A DNA stretch of 64,000 nt from Streptomyces parvus (lineage in GTDB: Bacteria > Actinomycetota > Actinomycetes > Streptomycetales > Streptomycetaceae): the NCBI RefSeq assembly GCF_032121415.1, contig NZ_CP135079.1, forward strand, positions 5,146,001-5,210,000, given 5' to 3'. The position numbers were made by a program, and so were the translations under genes. Position 1 is the stretch's first letter. The number at the start of each line of letters is the position of its first letter. Below the pieces are notes generated by a model. That model was not told the origin of the DNA and did no database searches. It saw nothing but the letters and a program-made list of their open reading frames with translations. This document shows, one piece after another, positions 34,001 to 41,502 of the stretch.

Positions 34001-35102
34001 CCGGACCGAACGTGAGGCCCGCGCCCGCGCCGAACAGCGCCGCGCCCGGCTGCGGTACGAGGCCGAGGTCGCCTCCGCCGTCGCCTCGGGCGCCCGTCAG
34101 CTGCTGGCGCACGTCGAGGTCTCCCTCGTACGGGCCGACGAGGAGCGGACATCGGCCGAGGCGGCGAAGGGTGAACGCGAGCGCGAGCTGGCCGTCGAGC
34201 GCGACCGGGGCCGGGAGCTGAAGGGCGAGCTGGACAAGCTCACCGACTCGGTCCACCGGGGCGAGGTGCTGGGGGCCGAGAAGCGGCTGCGGATCGAGCA
34301 GCTGGAGACGAAGGCCTTGGAGGAGCTGGGCGTGGAGCCCGCGGGGCTGGTCTCCGAGTACGGGCCCGACCAGCTCGTACCGCCGTCGCCCGCAGCCGAG
34401 GGCGAGGAGCTGCCGGAGGACCCGGAGCACCCGCGCAACCAGCCGAAGCCGTACCGGCGGCCCGAGCAGGAGAAGCGGCTGCGGTCGGCCGAACGGGCGT
34501 ACCAGCAACTCGGGAAGGTGAATCCGCTCGCGCTGGAGGAGTTCTCGGCGCTGGAGGAACGGCACAAGTTCCTGTCCGAGCAGCTTGAAGACCTGAAGAA
34601 GACCCGGGCTGATCTGCTCCAGGTGATCAAGGAGGTCGACGAGCGGGTCGAGCAGGTATTCACCGAGGCCTACCACGACACCGCCCGGCAGTTCGAGGGT
34701 GTCTTCTCACGTCTCTTTCCCGGCGGCGAGGGCCGGCTCGTCCTCACCGACCCGGACAACATGCTCACCACCGGCGTGGACGTCGAGGCCCGTCCGCCGG
34801 GCAAGAAGGTGAAGCGGCTCTCCCTGCTGTCGGGCGGCGAGCGGTCCCTGACGGCGGTGGCGTTGCTGGTCTCCATCTTCAAGGCCCGGCCCAGTCCGTT
34901 CTACGTGATGGACGAGGTCGAGGCCGCGCTCGACGACACCAATCTGCAGCGGCTGATCCGGATCATGGAGGAGCTCCAGGAGAGCTCGCAGCTGATTGTG
35001 ATCACCCACCAGAAGCGGACGATGGAGGTCGCCGACGCGCTGTACGGCGTGTCCATGCAGGGCGACGGGGTGTCGAAGGTCATCAGCCAGCGGCTGCGCT
35101 GA
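31047..35102 (+). CDS. smc: Chromosome segregation ATPase SMC with extended hinge
   Basis: Condenses and aligns chromosomes with ScpA/ScpB; 1351 residues, well above the roughly 1180-1200 I expect for actinobacterial SMC. Walker A GPNGSGKSNVVDALSW lies near residue 32, the signature LSLLSGGERSL near 1258 and Walker B FYVMDEVEAALDD near 1285. Long coiled coils flank the hinge. The extra length lies inside the hinge, between LLGGEPAPAPADATG (about 570-585) and ADLVRGPAALVGAVRRLVAG (about 757-776). It includes about nine degenerate 10-residue repeats of the form GQSGEQAPVR. The GTG start has -10 TAGAGT 8 bases upstream. Confidence 0.96.
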   Translation: MHLKALTLRGFKSFASATTLRFEPGITCVVGPNGSGKSNVVDALSWVMGEQGAKSLRGGKMEDVIFAGTTGRPPLGRAEVSLTIDNSDGALPIEYAEVTITRIMFRNGGSEYQINGDTCRLLDIQELLSDSGIGREMHVIVGQGQLDSVLHADPMGRRAFIEEAAGVLKHRKRKEKALRKLDAMGANLARVQDLTDELRRQLKPLGRQAAVARRAAVIQADLRDARLRLLADDLVTLRDALRDEIADEAELKKRKDAAEAELRTALAREAELEGEVRRLAPRLQRAQQSWYGLSQLAERVRGTISLADARVRSASEAPAEERRGREPEDLEREAARIREQEAELTAALEAAEHALEDTVAHRADLERELAAEERRLKDAARAIADRREGLARLNGQVNAARSRAGSAQAEIDRLAASRDEAQERAVAAQEEYEQLKAEVEGLDGVDEELTARHEEAKRALAGAQTAHSTARDEATAAERRRAAVAARHEALALGLRRKDGTGALLGARDRLAGLLGPAAELLTVEPGYEVPVAAALGTAADAVAVTDPATAAAAIRLLRERDAGRAAMLLGGEPAPAPADATGAPAVTEARRHHVPGQAGEQATVRGEAGEPVPVPGQAGESAPAPGQPRESAAVWQEPGGQGPGAGRAGEQVPTPERPGGQAPVPGPSGEQAPVTGQSGEQAPVRGEAPRAAPAVLPGQGGVPGEPAAVVGPGAASGLAPAGTGGTAPASALVGPSSAVLRDGHAEAATTTAPAVADLVRGPAALVGAVRRLVAGMVVVATLEDAEALVAAQPGLTAVTGEGDVLSAHFAHGGSAGAPSLLEVRASVDEAAAELAELAVRCEELAEAQRLAGERRTEQAALVEELGERRRAAEREKSGFAQQLGRLAGTARSAAGEAERMTASAARAQEALERATEEAEELAERLLVAEETPAEEEPDTSVRDRLAADGANARQTEMEARLQARTHEERVKALAGRADSLDRAARTEREARARAEQRRARLRYEAEVASAVASGARQLLAHVEVSLVRADEERTSAEAAKGERERELAVERDRGRELKGELDKLTDSVHRGEVLGAEKRLRIEQLETKALEELGVEPAGLVSEYGPDQLVPPSPAAEGEELPEDPEHPRNQPKPYRRPEQEKRLRSAERAYQQLGKVNPLALEEFSALEERHKFLSEQLEDLKKTRADLLQVIKEVDERVEQVFTEAYHDTARQFEGVFSRLFPGGEGRLVLTDPDNMLTTGVDVEARPPGKKVKRLSLLSGGERSLTAVALLVSIFKARPSPFYVMDEVEAALDDTNLQRLIRIMEELQESSQLIVITHQKRTMEVADALYGVSMQGDGVSKVISQRLR
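32832..33117 (+). repeat. Degenerate 30-bp tandem repeats inside the smc hinge
   Basis: About nine in-frame units of roughly 30 bp encode GQxGEQAPVx-like decapeptides. The last two full units (GPSGEQAPVT and GQSGEQAPVR) are the most alike. They form a Pro/Gly/Glu/Gln-rich low-complexity insertion between the two hinge halves. Confidence 0.85.
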
Positions 35103-35174
35103 CTCTTCACCGAATTGTCAGAGGTTCAACGCACCTTTTGTGCACCCCGGGGTACACGGCATCAGACCCGCTGT

Positions 35175-35211
35175 TTGACTTCGCTTCTTGAACGCATACC
35201 CTCTGCGAAGT
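35175..35211 (+). promoter_or_regulatory. glcP promoter with overlapping inverted repeat
   Basis: TTGACT (35175-35180), 16 bases, TACCCT (35197-35202). The perfect inverted repeat ACTTCGC (35178-35184) / GCGAAGT (35205-35211) embraces the -10. A repressor or ROK-type regulator bound there would block the polymerase. The predicted leader to the GTG is about 97 bases. Confidence 0.55.
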
Positions 35212-35305
35212 TGATTTGGTCTTCAAGTGGTGGCGGGACGGATGTTGTGCGCCACTGGGAAGGCTCACACCCACGTCTGCCCCCGGCCAGGCATCAGGAG
35301 TTCAC

Positions 35306-36727
35306 GTGACCAGCAGCACAGCGAACGGACCCGAGTCCGGGGCGAGGGCGGCCCACCCCGACCACCTCGGCCATGTCATCTTCATCACCGCGGCCGCGGC
35401 GATGGGCGGCTTCCTCTTCGGGTACGACAGCTCCGTCATCAACGGCGCCGTCGAGGCGATCCGCGACCGGTACGACATCGGTTCCGGAACGCTCGCCCAG
35501 GTCATCGCCATCGCGCTGATCGGCTGTGCGATCGGCGCCGCCACCGCGGGCCGGATCGCGGACCGGATCGGCCGCATCCGCTGCATGCAGATCGCCTCGG
35601 TGCTCTTCACCGCCAGCGCGATCGGCTCCGCACTGCCGTTCGCGCTCTGGGACCTGGCGATGTGGCGCATCATCGGCGGCTTCGCCATCGGCATGGCCTC
35701 CGTGATCGGCCCGGCCTACATCGCCGAGGTCTCCCCGCCCGCCTACCGCGGCCGGCTCGGCTCCTTCCAGCAGGCCGCCATCGTCGTCGGCATCGCCATC
35801 TCCCAGCTGGTCAACTACGCCGTCCTGCAGATCGCCGACGGCGACCAGCGCGGCGAGATCCTGGGCCTGGAGGCGTGGCAGTGGATGCTCGGCGTGATGG
35901 TCGTCCCGGCCATCCTGTACGGGCTTCTCTCCTTCGCCATCCCCGAGTCCCCGCGCTTCCTCATCTCGGTCGGCAAGAAGGCCGAGGCCCGCAAGATCCT
36001 CGAAGAGGTCGAGGGCGACAAGATCGATCTCGACGCGCGCGTGACCGAGATCGAGACGGCCATGCACCGCGAGCACAAGTCCTCCTTCAAGGACCTGCTC
36101 GGCAACCGCTTCTTCTTCCTGCCGATCGTCTGGGTCGGCATCGGCCTCTCGATGTTCCAGCAGCTCGTCGGCATCAACGTGGCGTTCTACTACTCGGCGA
36201 CGCTGTGGCAGTCCGTCGGCATCGACCCGACCGACTCGTTCTTCTACTCGTTCACCACCTCGATCATCAACATCATCGGCACGGTGATCGCGATGGTGCT
36301 GGTCGACCGGGTGGGCCGCAGGCCGCTCGCCCTCGTCGGCTCCATCGGTATGGCGGTCGCGCTCGCCGTCGAGGCCTGGGCCTTCTCCGCCGACCTGGTC
36401 GACGGCAAGCTCCCCACCGCCCAGGGCGCCACGGCGCTGGTCGCCGCCCACGTCTTCGTGCTCTTCTTCGCCCTGTCGTGGGGTGTGGTCGTCTGGGTCT
36501 TCCTGGGCGAGATGTTCCCGAACCGCCTGCGCGCCGCCGCCCTCGGTGTCGCCGTCTTCGCGCAGTGGATGGCCAACTGGGCGATCACCGCCAGCTTCCC
36601 GAGCCTGGCCGACTGGAACCTCTCGGGGACGTACATCATCTACGCCTGCTTCGCCGTGCTCTCGATCCCCTTCGTGCTCAAGTTCGTGAAGGAGACCAAG
36701 GGCAAAACGCTTGAGGAGATGGGCTGA
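35306..36727 (+). CDS. glcP: Glucose permease, sugar-porter MFS family
   Basis: A proton-coupled glucose importer; 473 residues with 12 predicted membrane helices. MFS sugar-porter motifs: GRIADRIGRIRC after helix 2, PAYIAEVSPPAYRGRLGS, PESPRFL, QQLVGINVAFYYS (sugar site) and DRVGRRPL. The GTG at 35306 has AGGAG 6 bases upstream and gives the length known for S. coelicolor GlcP1, which lies next to smc there. GlcP provides glucose to glucokinase, the basis of carbon repression in Streptomyces. Confidence 0.95.
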   Translation: MTSSTANGPESGARAAHPDHLGHVIFITAAAAMGGFLFGYDSSVINGAVEAIRDRYDIGSGTLAQVIAIALIGCAIGAATAGRIADRIGRIRCMQIASVLFTASAIGSALPFALWDLAMWRIIGGFAIGMASVIGPAYIAEVSPPAYRGRLGSFQQAAIVVGIAISQLVNYAVLQIADGDQRGEILGLEAWQWMLGVMVVPAILYGLLSFAIPESPRFLISVGKKAEARKILEEVEGDKIDLDARVTEIETAMHREHKSSFKDLLGNRFFFLPIVWVGIGLSMFQQLVGINVAFYYSATLWQSVGIDPTDSFFYSFTTSIINIIGTVIAMVLVDRVGRRPLALVGSIGMAVALAVEAWAFSADLVDGKLPTAQGATALVAAHVFVLFFALSWGVVVWVFLGEMFPNRLRAAALGVAVFAQWMANWAITASFPSLADWNLSGTYIIYACFAVLSIPFVLKFVKETKGKTLEEMG

Positions 36728-36747
36728 TCCCCGCTGCCTCCTCCTCG

Positions 36748-36789
36748 CGGCACCGCCCCGGCTCACCCGAGCCGGGGCGGTGCCGTTTT
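36748..36789 (+). terminator. Terminator after glcP
   Basis: CGGCACCGCCCCGGCTC and GAGCCGGGGCGGTGCCG form a perfect 17-bp stem with loop ACCC, followed by TTTTC. Confidence 0.93.
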
Positions 36790-36797
36790 CGGGCGAT

Positions 36798-37070
36798 CGC
36801 CCCGCAGAACAGCCGCAGACTCCGCCACCCACAGCGGCAGCCCCAGCCGGGCCGCCCGCCGCGCCGCCGCCCGCGAGCTGCCGCCGACCAGCAGCACCGG
36901 GTGCGGTCGCGTGTACGGGCGAAGGGTGACGCGTACCGTACGGCCCCGGTACGGGAACGGCTCCCCGCTCCACGCCGCCAGCAGCGTCTCCAGCAGCTCG
37001 TCCTGGAGCCTGCCGCGCCGGCCCCACTCGGCCCCGGCCCGCTCGTACTCCTCCGGGCGGGAGCCGACCC
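36798..37070 (-). pseudogene. Remnant of a luciferase-like (LLM) oxidoreductase
   Basis: On the minus strand one frame reads VGSRPEEYERAGAEWGRRGR and then LLAAWSGEPFPYRGRTVRV, TRPHPVLLVGGSSRAAARRA and ARLGLPLW, a recognisable internal stretch of F420/flavin-dependent LLM enzymes. Both the N-terminal barrel half and the C-terminal third are missing. The frame runs into unrelated sequence on both sides and ends within the glcP terminator region. This is a decayed gene between glcP and ftsY. Confidence 0.7.
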
Positions 37071-37298
37071 CCGATTGAACCGGACCACTGTGAAGGCCAT
37101 CGAGGGTCCCTTCGCCGGAGCGGGCAGACGGGCGGCTGTAGTGGCGGGCGGGCGGCCGCACCGTACCTGACGGAGCGTCAGAAATGTAGGGGTCCGCCTC
37201 TGCATTGCGGCCAAAAGGTGTATAGGGGGGCAGGCGGATCGCCGGGGGCCTGCCGGGGCGCCGCTCGCGGGACGGCCGTGGCCGATACTGGACGGGTT
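37071..37298. other. Intergenic region before ftsY
   Basis: No gene seen. GATACT (37284-37289) lies 9 bases before the ftsY ATG and is the only promoter-like element I can support. Confidence 0.4.
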
Positions 37299-38501
37299 AT
37301 GGAACTCGTCGAAATCGTCATCCTCGCTGTAGTCATCGCCCTGGTCGCTGTCGGCCTGGTCGGCGGGCTCGTGGTCGGCAGCCGCAAGAAGAAGAAGCTG
37401 CCGCCCCCGCCGCCGAGCACGCCGACCATCACCCCTCCCGCCGAACCGCAGGTCGGCGAGGAGGCCGAGACGCCGCGCGACGAAGCGCGGCGCACCATCG
37501 ACGAAGTCGCCCTCCCGGACGCCACCGCGCCCGTGGAGGAGGTCCCGGTCGCCGAGGCCCCCGCGCTGGAGGTCCCCGAGCCCACCGCCGGCCGGCTCGT
37601 CCGCCTGCGGGCCCGCCTCGCCCGCTCGCAGAACTCGCTCGGCAAGGGGCTTCTCACCCTGCTCTCCCGGGACAACCTCGACGAGGACACCTGGGAGGAG
37701 ATCGAGGACACCCTCCTCACCGCCGACGTCGGCGTCGCCCCCACCCAGGAACTGGTCGAGCGGCTCCGCGAGCGCGTCCGTGTGCTCGGCACCCGCACCC
37801 CGGAAGAGCTGCGCACCCTGCTCCGCGAGGAGCTGATCACCCTGCTCGGCCCGGACTTCGACCGCGAGGTCAAGACCGAGGGCGGCGCGGAGACCCCCGG
37901 CGTCGTCATGGTCGTCGGCGTCAACGGCACCGGCAAGACCACCACCACCGGCAAGCTGGCCCGGGTGCTCGTCGCCGACGGCCGCAGCGTGGTGCTCGGC
38001 GCGGCCGACACCTTCCGCGCCGCCGCCGCCGACCAGCTCCAGACCTGGGGCGAGCGCGTCGGAGCCCGTACGGTCCGGGGTCCCGAGGGAGGCGACCCGG
38101 CGTCGATCGCCTACGACGCGGTCAAGGAAGGCATCGCCGAGGGCGCGGACGTCGTCCTCATCGACACCGCGGGCCGGCTGCACACCAAGACCGGGCTCAT
38201 GGACGAGCTGGGCAAGGTCAAGCGCGTCGTGGAGAAGCACGGCCCGCTGGACGAGGTGCTGCTCGTCCTCGACGCCACCACCGGGCAGAACGGTCTCGTC
38301 CAGGCCCGGGTGTTCGCGGAGGTCGTGGACATCACCGGCATCGTCCTGACCAAGCTCGACGGCACCGCCAAGGGCGGCATCGTCATCGCGGTCCAGCGCG
38401 AGCTGGGCGTACCGGTGAAGCTGATCGGCCTCGGCGAGGGTCCGGACGACCTCGCCCCGTTCGAGCCGGGCGCCTTCGTGGACGCCCTGATCGGCGACTG
38501 A
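37299..38501 (+). CDS. ftsY: Signal recognition particle receptor FtsY
   Basis: Receives SRP-bound ribosomes at the membrane; 400 residues. It opens with a transmembrane helix (VEIVILAVVIALVAVGLVGG), then KKKK and a Pro-rich acidic linker to residue 100. The NG GTPase domain contains GVNGTGKTTTTGKL near 207, DTFRAAAADQL, VLIDTAGRLHTK and TKLDGTAKGG. The membrane-anchored form is typical of high-G+C Gram-positives. Partner Ffh is encoded 7 kb downstream. Confidence 0.96.
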   Translation: MELVEIVILAVVIALVAVGLVGGLVVGSRKKKKLPPPPPSTPTITPPAEPQVGEEAETPRDEARRTIDEVALPDATAPVEEVPVAEAPALEVPEPTAGRLVRLRARLARSQNSLGKGLLTLLSRDNLDEDTWEEIEDTLLTADVGVAPTQELVERLRERVRVLGTRTPEELRTLLREELITLLGPDFDREVKTEGGAETPGVVMVVGVNGTGKTTTTGKLARVLVADGRSVVLGAADTFRAAAADQLQTWGERVGARTVRGPEGGDPASIAYDAVKEGIAEGADVVLIDTAGRLHTKTGLMDELGKVKRVVEKHGPLDEVLLVLDATTGQNGLVQARVFAEVVDITGIVLTKLDGTAKGGIVIAVQRELGVPVKLIGLGEGPDDLAPFEPGAFVDALIGD

Positions 38502-38519
38502 CCCACCCCGCGATCCGGT

Positions 38520-38569
38520 ACGGCGGACGGGCGGCGGCTCCGGCGAGGAGCCCGCCGCCCGTCCGCCGT
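38520..38569. terminator. Bidirectional terminator between ftsY and the primase-like gene
   Basis: ACGGCGGACGGGCGGCGG and CCGCCGCCCGTCCGCCGT pair, extended by CTCC/GGAG with a single bulge, between two converging genes. Confidence 0.8.
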
Positions 38570-38581
38570 TTCCAGGGCTTC

Positions 38582-39229
38582 CTACGAGCGGTGGCAGACG
38601 TACGCCAGGGTGCCCAGCAGCAGCCGCGCCTGCGGGGGAGCGGCCGCCGTGTCCAGCACCGGGGGCCGCAGCCAGCGGACCGGGCCGAGGCCGCCGAGGT
38701 CGGACGGCGGGGCGGTGATGTGCGTCCCCGGGCCCAGGGCGCGCAGATCCAGGCCGGTGTCGTCCCAGCCCATCCGGTAGAGCAGCTCGGGCAGCTCGGC
38801 GGCGGCCCCGGGGGCGACGAAGAACTGCGCCCGCCCGGTCGGCGTCACCGTGACCGGGCCCAGCGGCAACCCCATCCGCTCCATCCGCACCAGCGCCCGC
38901 CGCCCGGCCTGCTCCGCGACGTCCAGGACGTCGAAGGATCGCCCCACCGGCAGCAGCATCGCGGCGCCCGGGGTCCGGGCCCAGGCGTCCGCCGCGCGGT
39001 CCAGGCCGGTGCCCGCCGGGACCTCCCCGGCGAAGCCCAGCGGGTGGGCTCCGGGGGAGGGGCACACCGGATCTCCGCACGAGCAGGAGCCGCCCTCGGC
39101 CCGTGCTCCGGGCGCCACCGCCCAGCCCCACAGTCCTGTGTACTCGGCCACCGCCGTGCCCTCGGTGCCGCGGTGGCGTCGCCGCGCACCGGATCGCATC
39201 TCCCGGATGCCGCCGATCGTGAAGCCCAT
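38582..39229 (-). CDS. Bifunctional DNA primase/polymerase (prim-pol) domain protein
   Basis: A 215-residue protein resembling the N-terminal prim-pol domain. It has the entry motif YTGLWGWAVAPGARA, a cysteine/histidine cluster (CSCGDPVCPSPGAHPLGFAG), the segment GRSFDVLDVAEQAGRRAL and GPGTHITAPPSD near the C-terminus. It has no helicase half. Whether the catalytic acidic residues are complete is uncertain; the VLDV segment fits the family but only one acidic residue is clear. ATG 39229 has GGAGGGGG upstream. Homologues next to nsdA are common in Streptomyces; the cellular role is unknown. Confidence 0.8.
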   Translation of the reverse strand: MGFTIGGIREMRSGARRRHRGTEGTAVAEYTGLWGWAVAPGARAEGGSCSCGDPVCPSPGAHPLGFAGEVPAGTGLDRAADAWARTPGAAMLLPVGRSFDVLDVAEQAGRRALVRMERMGLPLGPVTVTPTGRAQFFVAPGAAAELPELLYRMGWDDTGLDLRALGPGTHITAPPSDLGGLGPVRWLRPPVLDTAAAPPQARLLLGTLAYVCHRS

Positions 39230-39657
39230 GCCCCCTCCAACGGGTACGGCTCGCCGGTGGTTACGACCCGCGTCGCTCGGGTAACCCTCCGTCGCTGCTA
39301 CTCGATCGAGTGGCGTGCGCGGTGGTGCGAAAGGGAGTGCGACACGGAGCACGCGCCCCCGAGTGCTTCGGTGCGCTCGCCCTCGGTTCTGATCCCTCAA
39401 GTCAAGCGCGCCCAGGGGCAGTCGGGTTCATTCGAAGGGGTGGCGAATGGTGGCGTTTCCTCAATTCCCCTCGCGAGAGGGGTGATCGTAGGATTACCGT
39501 CGGTACGCGGACTCTGGGAGTATGTGCACCCACGGGTATGCCGCAGGCAACCCGATTTCCTGTTCGAGGGCATCCAACTCCCGTACGGACAGCACCGATG
39601 CACGGCATTCTGATAATGGTTCGCGCGATGAGGTTTCAGCGGGATGGGGGCGTTCCA
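39230..39657 (+). promoter_or_regulatory. Upstream region of nsdA
   Basis: 428 bases between the divergent primase-like gene and the nsdA start chosen here. GATAAT at 39612-39617 is a good -10 shape. The sequence is more A+T-rich than the coding DNA around it. In-frame codons upstream of 39658 (ATG 39616, ATG 39628, GTG 39310) leave the true start open, but the peptide before 39616 is not protein-like. Confidence 0.45.
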
Positions 39658-41133
39658 GTGAGTGGCAGCGGCGCAGGCGACACGGATGCCGGAAAGCGTC
39701 CCAACGAGCAGTTGGGCTCGTGGTTCGTGCGCAGTGGCTGGTCCAAGGGCGAGCTGGCGCGCCAGGTCAACCGACGGGCACGGCAGATGGGTGCCTCCCA
39801 CATCAGCACCGACACCTCCCGGGTGCGGCGCTGGCTCGACGGTGAGCAGCCGCGGGAGCCGATCCCACGCATCCTCTCCGAGCTGTTCTCGGAGCGCTTC
39901 GGCGCCGTCGTCGCCGTCGAGCAGCTCGGGCTGCGCACCGCCCACCAGTCGCCCTCCGTGGCCGGGGTGGACCTCCCCTGGGCCGGCCCGCAGACCGTCG
40001 CCCTGCTCAGCGAGTTCTCCCGCAGCGACCTGATGCTCGCCCGGCGCGGCTTCCTCGGCAGCTCGCTGGCGCTGGCCGCGGGGCCCGCGCTCATCGAGCC
40101 GATGCAGCGCTGGCTGGTGCCCGTTCCCGGGCAGGGGGCCGGCGAACCGGAGGCTCCGGATGCCGACCACCGCCCCTCCCGGCTCTCCCGGCCCGAGCTG
40201 GACCTGCTGGAGTCGACCACCGCGATGTTCCGGCAGTGGGATGCCCAGTGCGGCGGCGGACTGCGCCGCAAGGCCGTCGTCGGACAGCTGCACGAGGTCA
40301 CCGACCTGCTCCAGGAACCCCAGCCGGGCCCCACCGCCCAGCGGCTCTTCCGCTGCGCCGCCGAACTGGCCGAGCTGGCGGGCTGGATGAGCTACGACGT
40401 CGGCCTCCAGCCCACCGCCCAGAAGTACTTCGTCCTCGCCCTGCACGCCGCCAAGGAGGCCGGGGACAAACCCCTCGGCAGCTACATCCTCTCCAGCATG
40501 AGCCGCCAGATGATCCACCTGGGCCGCCCCGACGACGCCCTGGAGCTGATCCACCTCGCGCAGTACGGCAGCCGCGACTGCGCCACCTCCCGAACTCAGG
40601 CCATGCTGTATGCGATGGAGGCCCGCGCCTACGCCAACATGGGCCAGCCCAGCAAGTGCAAGCGGGCCGTCCGGATGGCCGAGGACACCTTCCTGGACGC
40701 CGGTCTCGACGGCGAGCCCGAGCCCGACTGGATCCGCTTCTTCTCCGAGGCCGAGCTGAACGGCGAGAACGCCCACTCCTACCGCGACCTGGCCTATGTC
40801 GCCGGCCGCAGCCCCACCTACGCCTCGCTCGCCGAGCCCGTCATGGAGAAGGCCGTCGAACTGTTCGGCGAGGACGACGAGCATCAGCGGTCCTACGCGC
40901 TCAACCTCATCGGCATGGCCACCGTCCATCTCCTCCAGCGCGAGCCGGAGCAGTCCACCGTGCTCGCCGGGCAGGCCCTGAAGATCGCCAAGAAGGTCCG
41001 CTCCGAGCGGGTGAACACCCGCCTGCGCAAGACCGTCGACACCGCTGCCAGGGACTTCGGTGATGTCGCCGACGTCGCCCGGCTCACCGAACTGCTCCAC
41101 GAACAGCTGCCGGAGACCGCCGAAGCGGTCTGA
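39658..41133 (+). CDS. nsdA: Developmental and antibiotic regulator NsdA
   Basis: In S. coelicolor, loss of NsdA increases sporulation and antibiotic production. The 491-residue product starts MSGSGAGDTDAGKRPNEQLG. The first 60 residues (GSWFVRSGWSKGELARQVNR) look like a small helix-turn-helix. A hydrophobic stretch RRGFLGSSLALAAGPALIEP lies near 131-150. From about 240 the protein is helical with TPR-like repeats (AEDTFLDAGLDGEPEPDWIR, AVELFGEDDEHQRSYALNLI). ATG 39628 would give 501 residues, close to the 500 reported for NsdA, and is a real alternative. It is followed by amtB, as in S. coelicolor. Confidence 0.9.
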   Translation: MSGSGAGDTDAGKRPNEQLGSWFVRSGWSKGELARQVNRRARQMGASHISTDTSRVRRWLDGEQPREPIPRILSELFSERFGAVVAVEQLGLRTAHQSPSVAGVDLPWAGPQTVALLSEFSRSDLMLARRGFLGSSLALAAGPALIEPMQRWLVPVPGQGAGEPEAPDADHRPSRLSRPELDLLESTTAMFRQWDAQCGGGLRRKAVVGQLHEVTDLLQEPQPGPTAQRLFRCAAELAELAGWMSYDVGLQPTAQKYFVLALHAAKEAGDKPLGSYILSSMSRQMIHLGRPDDALELIHLAQYGSRDCATSRTQAMLYAMEARAYANMGQPSKCKRAVRMAEDTFLDAGLDGEPEPDWIRFFSEAELNGENAHSYRDLAYVAGRSPTYASLAEPVMEKAVELFGEDDEHQRSYALNLIGMATVHLLQREPEQSTVLAGQALKIAKKVRSERVNTRLRKTVDTAARDFGDVADVARLTELLHEQLPETAEAV

Positions 41134-41502
41134 CCGGCACCCCGGCCCCGGCCGCGGCGCCCCTTCCGTACACCCCGACCCGGCTCCCCCATCGCCTGGT
41201 CACACGGAGGGTCGCCGTGGCCGGTTTCGTGCTTTCCGGCCCGAAGGACTGCCCCGTAGGCGTTTCAACCGCACCGTATGCGGCGTGCGCTGCATGGTAG
41301 GCAGGGCACCGGACGCGCCACCCCGGATTCATTCGGCCGTAACACGCGATCCCTCTTCGTCACGCTCGCGAAACATCGTGCGGCATCCCATGAAACGGCC
41401 CTCCGTCAACCTCGTGGCTCATAACCGGCCCGCACCTGTTCCCCAGTGGTCCCGCAGCATTCCCCCGCACGCCGCGGCCGCACCGACGACGAGGAGACGC
41501 CG
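41134..41502 (+). promoter_or_regulatory. Intergenic region between nsdA and amtB
   Basis: No gene seen in 369 bases. It holds the GlnR-like box at 41359-41396 and GAGGAG before the amtB ATG. No clear terminator for nsdA was found. Confidence 0.5.
41359..41396 (+). promoter_or_regulatory. GlnR box upstream of amtB-glnK-glnD
   Basis: GTCAC (41359-41363), 6 bases, GAAAC (41370-41374), then GAAAC (41392-41396) exactly 22 bp further on. This matches the Streptomyces GlnR pattern gTnAc-n6-GaAAc repeated every 22 bp, with the second a-half (CGGCA at 41381) degenerate. A further GTAAC lies at 41339. GlnR is the nitrogen regulator known to activate this operon in S. coelicolor. Confidence 0.8.

Noticed and set aside
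30915..34676. A 1253-codon minus-strand open frame
   Set aside because: It lies wholly antisense to smc, whose Walker A, signature and Walker B motifs are intact. Long antisense frames are common at this G+C content.
39310..39615. Extended nsdA start at GTG 39310
   Set aside because: The extra peptide has no family resemblance and crosses a promoter-like A+T-rich region. ATG 39616, ATG 39628 or GTG 39658 are all more credible.
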